Shown: positions 1-10,559 of the stretch, piece by piece
Layout: each line of letters opens with the position of its first letter
Position numbering within the stretch: the first letter of the stretch is position 1
Origin: Reticulitermes speratus
Taxonomy: Eukaryota; Arthropoda; Insecta; Blattodea; Rhinotermitidae
DNA: 64,000 nucleotides
Direction: 5' to 3'
Assembly: GCA_021186555.1 (NCBI GenBank)
Contig: JAJKFL010000007.1
Location: 5,465,249 to 5,529,248, forward strand
Notes under the pieces: model-generated
The model's database searches: none
What the model saw: the letters and a program-made list of their open reading frames with translations, nothing else
Told to the model about the DNA's origin: nothing
Made by a program: the position numbers and the translations under genes

Positions 1-237
1 AAGTGGAAGAATCCACTGCAGGGTCGTACGCACTGCCTCAGTGCTGTAACTGTTCCTAAAAGATTAAACCACTAAATGTAGTAACGGAATTATTCAACTC
101 TGGAACGTCGGGAGAAGCGTGGAGATGAACACACACATTTCTCCGCGGAAGCGTGAGTCAGTAATCAGTCAAACACCGGTGACGCTAATCCTTCCGGAAG
201 AGGGAAGAAAACCAAACTATTTCCCGACAATTTCATT

Positions 238-255
238 GGGGGGGGGGGGGGGGGG
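238..255. repeat. Poly-G tract, 18 bases
   Basis: An uninterrupted run of 18 G. It is one of eight G or C tracts of 12-18 bases in the window. Length is error-prone in assemblies. Confidence 0.9.
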
Positions 256-882
256 TAAGAAGTTAAAAATTATACCGACTCGTAAAATTAAGAAATTATA
301 CGTTACTGTTCTGGAGGCATGGAAAGTTTGCAAACGTAGAGAGGCGTCACCGTTCGAACTGTTAAATGTGTACCATCCCATAAATACTAAAGAATACAGA
401 TGTGACGGTAGTTCCAAACATGGATCATAATTTATGCGAAACTTCAACCACACACACTTAATGTACTTTACTACGAAAGTACTGAGAACTCACAAGTGGA
501 ACGGAGTTTGTTTACCAGAGAACTTAAAAGTTTCGTAAATTCAAAGACTCTTTTCAAGGGTACCAGATCTGCATGACCGAAGTAATAAAGTGCATACTGA
601 GATTATACACGCTGTTACATTACTCTGAGGAAGAATAAGGAAACCTAGCCAAGGCCTTCCGTGCAGAATATCTCGGGTTCGAAATCGGGCATGTTATAGT
701 GCAAGCTCTTCCGCCTGCACCCGCCCCGCGCCTCTAACATGCCAAAACTTAGCGTACATAAGGAACACTTGGCCTCCTAGTGGGCTGGATCCCACGTCAT
801 GCTGCATGTCTTCCCTGCCACCCATCAATGGCGTATTCCACAAAATAAAAATCCCGCACAGTGGTGTTCCCATCAGAAATGC

Positions 883-883
<1 letters not shown>

Positions 884-920
<37 letters not shown>
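884..920. repeat. (ATT)n microsatellite
   Basis: About twelve ATT units in a row, visible directly. Confidence 0.95.
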
Positions 921-925
<5 letters not shown>

Positions 926-2426
926 TAGCGTCATCTTCCTGCTAGCTAGGCAAGTAGAGGCCAAGATGGTCCGAAGACCATACCGAAAGACATAAGCCAA
1001 AAAGAATATAAAAAACCAACCTACGCCGGGCACACAAACGAGAAAAGTGAAGCTCTCAACCACATTGCAGCGAAAGCCTGAAATATCGCATAACACAGCA
1101 GTAAATGATAGACAAAACTAAACATTACAGATGGATAAAGAATATACGGAGTACCAAAAGTTTCAAATACTTCCAACATTCCTCTCGTTGACATTAAACA
1201 CCACAATTATCCATGTCAGAACACTGTCCATACACAAGTCTAAGTTCTAACATATACCCCACTGTAGTTCTTTGGCATAGGTCTACGGGCGGCTCCTTTC
1301 TTCAAAAAGACCCAGAAAAGTAAGGGAACTTGTTAAATTACAAGTGCCTCCCTGATCCTCTGAAACTCTGGTTGCAGGAGAATGCAAAGCAGTGTGTGCT
1401 GATGGCCGCGCTCAGAAGTAATGCGACTTAACTGTACCCCATTACGGAGTGTTTACGAACACTTCAGGCAAGTACCAATACCGCAGTAAACAAATAACGG
1501 CTTCGTAAGATTTAAAACTCTGCATTTAATACCGTATTCACGTACGATCAGTCTACGTCACGACAAGACAGTTTATAAACAACAGAACAAATGCTATGAT
1601 AACCAAGCTTAAGGTTACACAGTATCCGCGCAGGGATATAGTTTTCAAGTTTAACTTTGAGTCTACGGAAAACAATTACCAACACACTGTCCAGGTACAA
1701 CTCGAACTTGTAAGTAAGTTCTACCTCAGAGACTAAATGCGTATTAAATACAGTCGTCATAGGCGTTATTTTTAGGGTTCAAAAGTATCCGACATTTTGG
1801 GCTCTTTACTGTTACTGTTGTTAAGATCATCACCGTCACCACCAACATCACACTAGTCCTACGTCATTCTGCAACATATCACATACGTGCCAAGTTGCTT
1901 CAATAAACCGTAACACATCCCAGTTGTTTTGCTGCATTCTTCTACAAATTCATTCACATAAATGCAGTGGCTATATTTTTCAAACATACATCACCAAATA
2001 AAACAAAATTAAACAATCAGTTGCGTTAATATTTTTTCTCACCTCACTAGTTCGCATGGCTGGAATTGTACTTGGGTGGCATCAGACGGTGGGCTATACA
2101 GTTCATAAAGATAATGAATTGCGCGAACACTAGTTATCGAGTGTTACAGTACGGGTGGTAGGACCATCAGGGTATGGACTAATACACACACCAACATACA
2201 CATAACGTCTACAACATAAATATTCATACGTGCAGCCTGTGAGATGTATACGCGCGGGCCTGCGAGGTTCCGCGGGATGTAGTTTCAAAAACTCTGCTCT
2301 GGAGTCGTTAAGGAAAGCAGTGAGGCACTGTAGGGAACTCCACCTACGCTGTGGGCCGAACTAAATGTATCCAGTATCAGCACACCGATTAACTTCATCC
2401 AGTATGAAAGATTTACAGAATCAACG

Positions 2427-2850
2427 TACGTAAAGCAATCCCATTACAGGCCTCGACAAGCCCTTAGGGTTCCAGGAGGTTGAGGCTCCCAGATTTATAG
2501 ACAATCGCACCGGCCGCCTTCACTCCCCAGGAAATACTCCTGGTACTCATTTCCGTTAGAGGATGAGTCGACCCCAGGGCCATAGTGCGACCGAAAGGAT
2601 TATGTCAATGAAAAATTCCAATGACACCATCGGGAATCGAACCCGCGACCTTCCGGCTTGTAGCGCAGTGCCTCAACCAACTGCACCACCGCACTATGGC
2701 CCTGGGGTCGACTCAGCCTCTACTTCCCGGGGGGTAAAGGCGGTCGGTGCGTAGGGCTGACAAACTTACCACGTTCATATGCCGACTGTCTTGAAATCTT
2801 GAAGCCTCAACCTCCTGGAACCCTCAGGGTCTCTCCAGGGATTGCTTTAC
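2427..2850. mobile_element. Head-to-head SINE palindrome (tRNA-derived SINE, family 2)
   Basis: The minus-strand part (about 2440-2690) is a tRNA-headed SINE. Reading the minus strand, it has an A-box-like GGTGCAGTTGGTTGAGGC near 2690 and a B-box-like GGGTTCGATTCCC near 2640. A plus-strand partial copy (about 2691-2847) lacks the tRNA head and starts at a shared segment, CGCACTATGGCCCTGGGG, so 2568-2592 and 2691-2715 are inverted repeats. Both outer ends carry the inverted word GTAAAGCAATCCC / GGGATTGCTTTAC. The same family is intact at 54973-55275. Transcription would be by RNA polymerase III, and mobilisation would depend on a partner LINE. Confidence 0.75.
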
Positions 2851-4452
2851 CACTTTTACAACTTTTTCCAGAGGCATTTCTTCTCTCAGGTAAACGCCTA
2901 ACGAAGCATTCCATAAAGGTATTTCAGCTCTTCTGCAAAGCGCCCAAGGACGTCAATGTTGGCACAGTAGGGTACAAATAATATCATCATACTAAGCTGC
3001 ATCAGAAGTTGTCAGAGGAGCGAACAGGTTGCCGTACCAGAAACGTTCGACACTTGTACTAGGAAGCTGTCCGGTTCGAATCCAGGAGGAAATACCGGCT
3101 ATAATGGCTGAGGCTCTTCGGAGGATGCCTCAGTCACTTCTAGCAAATGAAACAACAGTGTCTCGCTTCAGGCCACGGCCGTTCTCTTCTAGATACTTTC
3201 CGATTCATCAGTCAGTATCATCCTACCATCGACGATATGTTCTCGGATACTGACAGCGTCGTAAAACGGCCCATAAAAAATGCGTCGACGAACTCGGATT
3301 CTAGGAAAAAACACATTAATTCTCGTAAGAAAATGGATCATTCAAATGCACCAAATCTAACCCAAATCAAACCAGCTTCCAATAATCTGGTGCGCCTTAC
3401 ATACCGAGTGTCACAGAATGGTTTACATTTAAAGAGCAATTCCTGCTACACACAAGAGACGGGGTAAGCACAGCGGTGAAATGTCGGCAAGCTAGCTTCC
3501 AGGCTGAACACTGTGCACTCCTGTGAGTACGACGGTTTTCAACGTTTAAAACGAAAATGCTGTCTCTATCTTCAGCGTTTACTACAAAGTGTCACAAAAC
3601 TGAAGATCACAATCTGAAGTCCACTAAATACACTCCTACAGCAAATCTAAGGAACCAATATTAAAAATATTGCAAATAATCATCTTTTTGAGGAAATAGT
3701 GAAACAACAAGCATCACTAGTTTATAGACCGATTTATTTCGGGACGCTTTAGCACATCCAAAGTCTCTTTGATTGTAACAACTACACTCGGAAAGTACAA
3801 AAATAGACGCAAATATATGAAAGGTGTCAAACAATTCTTTTGTTCTGCTTCAAGGCCCAAGCACTCTAAACAGGAAAATATTTACAGGTGTCACGCTGAA
3901 TATGAATATGAAAGTACAGGTAAACGGTAATCTACAATGCAGAACGAGGTTTTTAACGTACATTTAAATAATATAATATTATTTATCACAATAACACAAT
4001 ACACATTAACAAGTGTGGGAATTTGATGTATAAAAATTCACCGCATATTACGTCAAGAATACATTACTTGGTAATAATAAGGCAATTGTATGCAGAATGG
4101 TTACTCACCGCTGCCGCAACAAGTTTCACCTTCCCGATCTATTACACGTCTATATTAATAGCACGTATGTTATATTCTGACGTCAATCATAATGCTCGCT
4201 GATTTATCACGGGCAGCTTCGACGCTGAGCGGGTGACACCGCCAGCCATCACGAAGAAATGCGACTGACGGGCAGGAGAAACTTATGTCACTGTTCTATA
4301 GGGACGGCACTGATATCGATAAATAGAGAGTGCATAATATTCGATATCGACATGAATTTAGTGTACCGATATATGGCTTAGTTTCTTGATGTCACACTAA
4401 CGCCATGAATCGGATTATTTCTTCAGAAGCTAATCAAGAAATTACTCGCTTT
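2851..4452. other. Unassigned non-coding DNA
   Basis: No gene or clear element seen. A lone B-box-like GGTTCGAATCC lies near 3072, without a convincing A box at the right spacing, so I do not call a tRNA or SINE. Confidence 0.5.
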
Positions 4453-4541
4453 CTATGAAACCCGAAAGTTCGTTACCGTGTTGACAAAAGCCCGCCACTT
4501 GTCCCTATCTTGAGCCACATGAATCCGGTCACATGCCTTCT
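4453..4541 (-). pseudogene. LINE ORF2 C-terminal tail (5'-truncated non-LTR retrotransposon)
   Basis: Between two stops the minus strand encodes a short peptide containing IHVAQDRDKWRAFVNTV and then TNFRVS and a stop. This matches the extreme C-terminus of a LINE polyprotein very common in insects, with consensus close to DWIHLAQDRDRWRALVNTVMNLRVP. Only the last ~30 residues remain and no reverse transcriptase is present, as expected of 5' truncation during target-primed insertion. It is the best-preserved of several copies of this tail in the window. Family recognition is from memory of the motif; the clade is not assigned. Confidence 0.8.
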
Positions 4542-5029
4542 AGCCTATTTATTTAAGATCCATGTTAATAGGATGTCATGTTACATTTATTATTTATAAA
4601 GGAAAAAATTCTTTCTTCACTAAAGATTTAAAAACAACACACTGTATACTGTCTCCAGTTCAGCGATGGAAGAGAAACGTAATTTTATCACTCATATATA
4701 AAGAGAACGTTTTAATTGGTAGAGGAACTTTACACTGTAATGTGAAGTTACGTATGCCAATTTGTAACACAAACAATGGAAAACTACAACGTTTTTACGA
4801 CTTAAGTTAATTCGATGCTGGAGGAATTAGAAGTTTTATAAACCGATAAAACGATCCGATTTCGATATCACCACCTCCGACATGGACATGAAATTTCATG
4901 ACGACTGGTAGCGTCGCTACTATTCCGCCTTCCTGTACTGGGCCTATGTCCTTGAGTTAGTTTTCATACAAATCAAGTCATGGTTAACGGACTACACGAA
5001 TTACGTATGTACCTTACTCCATATATATA
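4542..5029. other. Unassigned non-coding DNA
   Basis: Nothing recognised apart from AT-rich sequence. It ends in a short TA-rich stretch that abuts the mariner palindrome. Confidence 0.5.
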
Positions 5030-5155
5030 CGAGGGCTAGTCAAAAAAGATTGAGAATGAATTTATTACTCAGCAAATACGTTAGGCAGAGTCCAACTTGA
5101 TATGGTCTTTTTCAAAGTAGTCCCCATCGAGCTGTATACACTTCGTCCAACGTGT

Positions 5156-5497
5156 CTACCAGTCCTGGAAGACGTGCTGGAACCCATTTTTTGACATCGT
5201 CTTCAGAACCGCCTCCGCCCTCTTCAGAACGGCCGTTGAGGAGTCGAAACGCTGGCCCCGCAGCTCCGATTTCAGGCGAGGAAACAGAAAAAAGTCACAC
5301 GGAGCAAGGCCCGGGCTGTACGGAGGGTGCGGCACACATTCGATGTTTTTTCGGGCTAAATATTGGGCAACAACGTTCGAAACGTGAGGGCGTGCATTAT
5401 CGTGGTGTAGGCGCCAACGAGATGGATGCAGCTCAGGGCGTTTTCGTCGGATGTTTTCGGCCAGGGTCTTCAAAACTGTCACTGCCCGAAAAAACAT
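5156..5497 (-). pseudogene. mariner transposase C-terminal half (truncated)
   Basis: The peptide contains HHDNARPHV followed by YSPGLAPCDFFLFPRLK, the DDE/D catalytic region of a mariner transposase (cut-and-paste DNA transposition in the nucleus). The second catalytic Asp is in HHDNA, and the third is in APCDFF with 34 residues between, matching D,D34D. The usual SPDL motif reads SPGL, a non-catalytic change. The N-terminal DNA-binding domains and first catalytic Asp are absent. The apparent start Met lies in the opposite arm, produced by the inversion junction near 5484-5497, so it is not a real start. This strand carries the core of the palindrome in frame with the left arm. Confidence 0.9.
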
Positions 5498-5684
5498 CGA
5501 ATGTGTGCCGCACCCTCCGTACAGCCCGGGCCTTGCTCCGTGTGACTTTTTTCTGTTTCCTCGCCTGAAATCGGAGCTGCGGGGCCAGCGTTTCGACTCC
5601 TCAACGGCCGTTCTGAAGAGGGCGGAGGCGGTTCTGAAGACGATGTCAAAAAATGGGTTCCAGCACGTCTTCCAGGACTGGTAG
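5484..5684 (+). pseudogene. mariner transposase C-terminal end, inverted second copy
   Basis: The right arm encodes the same last ~66 residues as the left arm: YSPGLAPCDFFLFPRLK, then TMSKNGFQHVFQDW and a stop. The upstream HHDNA catalytic motif is missing from this orientation because the copy begins at the inversion junction. Sequence identity with the left arm is near complete, including the SPGL variant. This suggests one recent copy-inversion or gene conversion between arms, rather than two independent insertions. Confidence 0.88.
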
Positions 5685-5808
5685 ACACGTTGGACGAAGT
5701 GTATACAGCTCGATGGGGACTACTTTGAAAAAGACCATATCAAGTTGGACTATGCCTAACGTATTTGCTGAGTAATAAATTCATTCTCAATCTTTTTTGA
5801 CTAGCCCT

Positions 5809-5811
<3 letters not shown>

Positions 5812-5840
<29 letters not shown>
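5812..5840. repeat. (TA)n microsatellite
   Basis: An alternating TA run directly beyond the right end of the mariner palindrome. Confidence 0.95.
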
Positions 5841-5842
5841 CC

Positions 5843-6824
5843 TATGGCTATTACGATATGCTCTATTGCTCTGGTCCACTACCTTGCACTGTCACTAATT
5901 TCTGAGTAACATACGCCTTTCGACGCTACCCTACGTCACTGTCAGCGTATACTGGTTTGTCTGTTGACGTGTTGTCTTCGGGTGCCCGTGGGGCCAATAT
6001 GTTCTTTCCAAAACGTGGGTACCTGCACAGAGGTACCACTATACACGGCGTCATGTAAGCAGACGGATATCTTCAACTGAACTATAGCTGATACAATCCA
6101 CATGAAGTCCACCCAGTATCTCTATGCCGGGCACACAACGTGTGCGTTGTTTTTCGGCCATCTTCATCTGCCTAACCGCTGTAACTATTCGGTTCATCCA
6201 CCTTCCTGGACTGCATGAAGCCGGTGAGAATGCACACGTAACTTGACGCGACAAACGGCTGATGAGTCAGATATGTTAAGAGCAGCGATGAGCAAAATGC
6301 GGGCCTTCTGCCGTTGGAATGCGGCCCGCGATTTAGTTTCAAAAACAGGACACAAAAGGGTATGAAATTCGACAAATAATTACTGTATCCCGTACATACA
6401 AAAGCATTATTCAGAAATGCTTTGTATTACTGGCAATACAACGTACTTTTCCTACCAACCTATGGACGTATAAGCTCCATCTCCCAGAAAAGTAACTATC
6501 ACGATACTTGGGAAATGGAATGCAAGTACAATAATTTATATGTGCTCTGTTCACTTTACTTAGGACAAGACACACAAGTAACGACTTATTAGGTATGATC
6601 GGTTTCAAATTTTGTGTGACTAAAATTTTTTAAGATCAATTTCAAATAAGTTTCACCGTCCCAATGTTGGCAATCCTGACGACAGGTTATTATCATTAAT
6701 GATACATAAATAAACATACAGGGTATTATTTATAATGTGGCCACATATATCTTTTATTCTTCCCTTCTTCATTTGGCCCCCGTGCCCAAAATGTTGCTCA
6801 CAACTGTATTACAAACAATACCAC
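5843..6824. other. Unassigned non-coding DNA
   Basis: No gene or element recognised on either strand. Confidence 0.5.
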
Positions 6825-6915
6825 AAATGACAAACGTCTTCTGGCATGTCACGTCATGCAGTCTGGTACAAACTTACCAATGTCTGGCAACAACCTGCCG
6901 CCTGCCGCCTCAGAT
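6825..6915 (+). repeat. Fragment of the FWDVT/HLQG interspersed repeat
   Basis: The plus strand reads VFWHVTSCSLVQTYQCLATTCRLPPQ, split here as VFWHVTSCSLVQTYQ and CLATTCRLPPQ. It aligns with a recurrent repeat translation (FWDVT, CSLV, YQRFGG, LHLQG) seen in many insect sequence sets. Other copies in this window (about 16840, 18410, 43620 and 60510) overlap hammerhead-like motifs on the opposite strand, so I read this as a decayed Penelope-like fragment rather than a protein. Confidence 0.5.
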
Positions 6916-7696
6916 CTTCTACCATGAAGTCGGAGGCTGCAGACTGCGTCGAAGTTCTGTTAAGTTTCTACCAGACATCACAGCGTCAATCTACGAAGAC
7001 AGTATTCTTCAAAGCCCCCGCTGCGACAACCTGCAATCTGCTGCTTTACAACCATTCTGAAATTATATTTCGCGAGTATGGCTATCAGCAGAGAGCAGGA
7101 ACCTTTTTTCGGCGTTCTTGGGGAAGTGATTATATTGAAATATAATGAAGAAAGCCAACAGTGCCATTTGCAGAGGTTTCTGTGTTCGCTGATCTAATTT
7201 CAAGGCAAAACAATAAAATTACAGTACGGAAATAGAACAGCAAATTAATTATATTAGGAGTACAACACAAGAAGTTCTGTGAAGAAGTAATGACGCCAAC
7301 TTTCCTTTAAATCAGTGTTTCCCAAACACTTTTGCTACCGGACCCGTTTTACCTTCACGAAATAGCCACAGCTCCTCACATCCTTGTTCACGTAAATACA
7401 GAGTGTCTCAGAACTATAAGTTTTAAAACTTACGCGGCGACGTTGTATTCAAACGAATTGACGCGGCTGTGCGCCCGAGAAGACTATACTGTCTCAGAAC
7501 TGATTTTAGCTAGCTACTAACACATACCAGTAGCATAAGTAACAACGCATTGCATGATTTGACCTTAATTAAAATGACTGTCGCTCGTACTTTATTCTAA
7601 AAACACCGTGCATCTTATCACAATCACCATTCAAAAACACAAACTGGAAGCACTTTTTATTTAAAAAAACTGTATAGTTCTTTAAACCATTTTTTA

Positions 7697-7746
7697 AAAA
7701 ACCCGACATGTTTCGGCTCCTCACTGAGCCATCTTCAGGGGTTTTT
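7697..7746 (-). ncRNA. Type-I hammerhead-like ribozyme motif, canonical
   Basis: On the minus strand the core CUGAAGA (7732-7738; position 7 of the core is free to vary) is followed by a stem II of five or more pairs (GGCUC with GAGCC), then GAAAC (7710-7714), a two-base-pair stem III with loop AU, and GUC. Stem I closes with eight pairs (7739-7746 with 7697-7704). Predicted cleavage lies 3' of the GUC, between 7705 and 7704. One extra U sits between the core and stem II, as in the other copies here. Activity is inferred, not shown. Confidence 0.7.
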
Positions 7747-7826
7747 ATGTCACTAAAACTGCATATATTTACAAACGTCTGAACCAATGAATAGACGTTT
7801 GGAAATATATGCAGTTTTAGTGACAT

Positions 7827-7879
7827 AAAAACCCCTGAAGATGGCTCAGTGAGGAGCCGAAACATATGTCGGGGTTTTT
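7827..7879 (+). ncRNA. Type-I hammerhead-like ribozyme motif, opposite arm
   Basis: This is the mirror of the 7697-7746 motif on the plus strand: core CUGAAGA at 7835-7841, stem II 7842-7858, GAAAC 7859-7863, GUC ending at 7870. It has two extra bases in the stem III loop (ACAUAUGU) and one extra G in stem I, which interrupts pairing after three CCC/GGG pairs. It is probably less active than the left arm. Confidence 0.6.
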
Positions 7880-8151
7880 AAAATGTTTTAAAGAAGTATA
7901 CAGTTCTTTTAAAATAAAAAGTGCATCCAGTTGGTGTTTTTGAATAGTGACTGTCGCTCGCTTTGTGGGTACAGGGGGTTTCTTAATTAGATATTCTAAC
8001 GATCACACGAAATAAACAAACCGCCAGTTAAAGGAGTTCCGCGATTATTTTTAACAAAATATTAGTACTTTAGTTATAAGATAAGTAAACTCTGAAGTAC
8101 CCATTACAGAAATGTATCCACGTATCCCCTGGGAACCACTGATTTAAATGC

Positions 8152-8155
<4 letters not shown>

Positions 8156-8187
<32 letters not shown>
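8156..8187. repeat. (CA)n microsatellite
   Basis: About sixteen CA units, just outside the right target duplication of the hAT element. Confidence 0.95.
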
Positions 8188-8190
<3 letters not shown>

Positions 8191-10205
8191 CAGCCGACAT
8201 TAACAACACAGATCACGAAGATTATGACAACAAAAGAAAACCAAACCACAGGCAGGTATGATGTCAGAACAGTAGTGTATGACGTGTTGCTGGTGTGTTT
8301 ACTATCGTTTAAACAACATCATTGTTTAAAATTGGGTAAGAAGTGGCACGTAAGTTAATATACGAACTTACATACAACTTCGTACGAAATATGTCATGAA
8401 TGCAAATAAAACAAGAGATCAAAGACAGCTACAAGCATCAGAAGCGTGTAATTGTCATTTACGTGATTCAGTCAAAACCGGGTTACTTCACAGACGTTAT
8501 CAAAAGTATGTGACAGTCCGCTGTACTGCAGGACATTCCTACATTTCAGCAATACCGCAAAACATTTCTGTTCACAATATGAACATTCACAACGCCTCTG
8601 CGTTTTAAACGTTAACGCATAAAAATCCTTCATACACACGTGTTTTGTGTCAGTTCTCCAAAGAACCCTTCACGCGAGCAGCTTCAATTATTCAATTATC
8701 GTCATCCAGCGGACAATTAAACGCGGATTTTATACAACCGCCATGTTGTTATTTTTAATTCCAGCTGGAACATTTCGCGAAAGTGTAACGTCACACAAAA
8801 CGCGACGACCGTACGGTAAGTGTACGTGGCGCAGATCACAAGTTGCGCAAAGCAGCCATACTGGTATTACTGGTGACAGGGATTCGCGAAATACAGTGGC
8901 GAGATGGCATGTTCGTGCCATGAAACTGCGGACGGAGGGTGGCCGAACACACGGACACGACTCCATACAGTTTCGCTTCTCCATACATGAAACCTGCGAA
9001 ATGTGATCCAAGTTCTCGCAGCGGTGTTGACGACGATTCCAGCAGTGATGTTCCGCCTTGTCCACTGGCAAACAGTTACAGGCGTTTCGATGACAACAAG
9101 CTCCTCTCAAACGTGGAAAACTATTTACCAGTCGACGGAACCTAAGATCACAGAAGATTTGGATCTTCGAACATGAGTACCGTTCAGATGGATGCTTACG
9201 ACATTCGGAATTTAATTTTATAATCTCTTAAAAACCACACACAATCTCAGCGGCTGTGTTCTATGTTCTTTGCAAAGCAACGCTAACAAACCATGGAAAA
9301 GAACATCGCACACCAGCAATACACTCAACGGACAAAAACGTAGCCTTGTATTTAATTTCTCGAAATTCAATCCTAGCCTTTTTATAATTTGTCTAGGATT
9401 CTTTGGAGACTACTAAAAGGAAACAAGAAAAGCCGTAAGAAATAAATATAACAGCCAAGAGGCAGTGGGGTCCTGTGGCTTCAGCTTTTATAAATCAACA
9501 GTTTCTGCTGACCACAGCACACCCCTCGATGACTCGGGTTATAAGATGGAGTCGCCCACAGAAAATTTATAAGACTACAAATATTTCCGTATCCTTGACA
9601 GCAGGCATGATCCCGCAGGCCTGGTTTAGTTTACGTCTTACACGCCCCGCGGTGCTGCATTTTAAAAACGGATTCATTGCCAGTTTCTTCCAAGCTGTCT
9701 ATTCTTAAAGAGAGGCAAACTACACCTAAACGTTGGCTATCTTTGGTGTAATATATCTACCTTGGTTAGTGTGAAAGTAAAACACCTGTGACGTCACAGC
9801 CACCGGTTTCCATGGTTACTATACAACTTCGTTTCTGAGTGACATTATAACCGTGTTAAGCCTTGGGGTATGTCGATATAAGGGAGTGACGTCGGAGTAG
9901 CTGGTTTCCATGATAAAGTGGTCGACATGAAGTATCGATATATATCGCTCATCCGTAACTAAGAGTTCAATTCATTAGACTCTTTATGAATATTTGTTAC
10001 AATGGTATGTGAAGACGTTGGAGGGAGTGATGATAAAAAGGTGGAAGCTTCTGATGCCACTGAAATTTTCTGTCTTACTACAACAACGACAAAGAAACAA
10101 ACTTCCGTATCCTTCTGTTCTGGTTAATCGGACAACTGTAGCTGATTCTGATTTAAGAAAATTCACAGAATACAGTCACACACAACACCACAGTGCAACT
10201 CAATT
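8188..10205. other. Unassigned DNA with a CpG-rich patch at about 8700-9030
   Basis: No gene recognised. The 8700-9030 patch is visibly richer in CG dinucleotides than its surroundings and stays open on both strands for over 100 codons. An ATG at 8743 in a fair context (CCGCCATGT) is followed 73 bases later by a strong-looking splice donor, ACG/GTAAGT, at 8816. This could be a first exon with a short hydrophobic N-terminus, but no homology supports it. Confidence 0.35.
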
Positions 10206-10246
10206 AGGCTACTAGTTTCGGCTTAATATAAGCCATCATCAGGCCT
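10206..10246 (-). ncRNA. Type-I hammerhead-like ribozyme motif, canonical
   Basis: On the minus strand: stem I AGGC (10243-10246) pairs with GCCU (10206-10209), core CUGAUGA at 10236-10242, stem II of six pairs (GGCUUA with UAAGCC, loop UAU), GAAAC at 10215-10219, a two-pair stem III with loop UA, then GUA with predicted cleavage between 10210 and 10209. A single U separates the core from stem II. No inverted second arm is present here, so it may be the remnant of one Penelope-like terminal repeat. Confidence 0.7.
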
Positions 10247-10559
10247 CGTCTTTTTAAGAACAATTTTTAATCAAAACTTTAATTGCGATTAGGAATATCT
10301 CATCCTTACGATTGATTCTGTTTTATTCGCGTCCCTGCAAATTATTTTTTTTTTCAAAACACTGAGTAAATCAGTTTCAATGAAATATTAAATACTGATA
10401 AGTTGGAAGCGTTTTGAGTGGCCGAAAACTGGTTTTATATCGACAGTAAACAGAATTCCGTATCCTTATTGTATTTAATCAGACTTAATAAACAAACAAT
10501 CCAATATACAAAAAACTTGGCTTCTAAGTCAGAACTGGATTATTCTTACAGTTGACAAT

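Larger units (their letters stand above)
1..2426. other. Unassigned non-coding DNA
   Basis: I recognise no gene here. It holds an 18-base poly-G run at 238-255 and an ATT trinucleotide microsatellite at about 884-920. Open frames are short and partly made by these simple repeats: the minus-strand frame across 797-1096 includes an isoleucine run encoded by the ATT tract. Confidence 0.6.
5030..5810. mobile_element. Inverted dimer of a mariner-type transposon 3' end
   Basis: Two arms of about 327 bp (5030-5356 and 5484-5810) are near-perfect reverse complements around a unique core of about 127 bp. Each outer end has the terminal sequence CGAGGGCTAGTC, so the palindrome is bounded by two copies of the same mariner 3' terminus. 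Each arm encodes the end of the transposase. Flanks are TA-rich: the left flank gives the TA expected of mariner insertion, while the right flank begins TG. The N-terminal transposase half is missing, so it cannot be autonomous. Confidence 0.9.
7588..7947. mobile_element. Penelope-like inverted dimer nested in a hAT element
   Basis: It is flanked by the 13-bp direct repeat TGACTGTCGCTCG at 7575-7587 and 7948-7960, marking insertion into the hAT element. Internally it is a palindrome: about 7660-7775 mirrors about 7795-7915, around a short centre. Each arm contains a complete hammerhead-like motif. No reverse transcriptase or GIY-YIG nuclease is encoded, so this is a non-autonomous derivative. 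Assignment to Penelope-like elements rests on the hammerhead motif, which is characteristic of that class. Confidence 0.7.
7313..8141. mobile_element. Non-autonomous hAT element with near-perfect 8-bp target duplication
   Basis: The left end is CAGTGTTTCCCAAACAC and the right end, as reverse complement, is CAGTGGTTCCCAGGGG, matching hAT terminal inverted repeats. The flanks are CTTTAAAT (7305-7312) and ATTTAAAT (8142-8149), 7 of 8 identical, as expected for the hAT 8-bp duplication. No transposase domain is recognisable inside. A second element is nested at 7588-7947. Confidence 0.85.

Noticed and set aside
797-1096. Minus-strand frame with a poly-isoleucine segment
   Set aside because: The run is encoded by the ATT microsatellite.
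5152-5568. Plus-strand open frame of 138 codons over the mariner palindrome
   Set aside because: It is antisense to the transposase remains, with no domain of its own.
8730-9110. Minus-strand open frame of 126 codons, cysteine-rich
   Set aside because: Cysteines lack a regular pattern and no family is recognised. The length can be explained by CpG-rich, stop-poor sequence.
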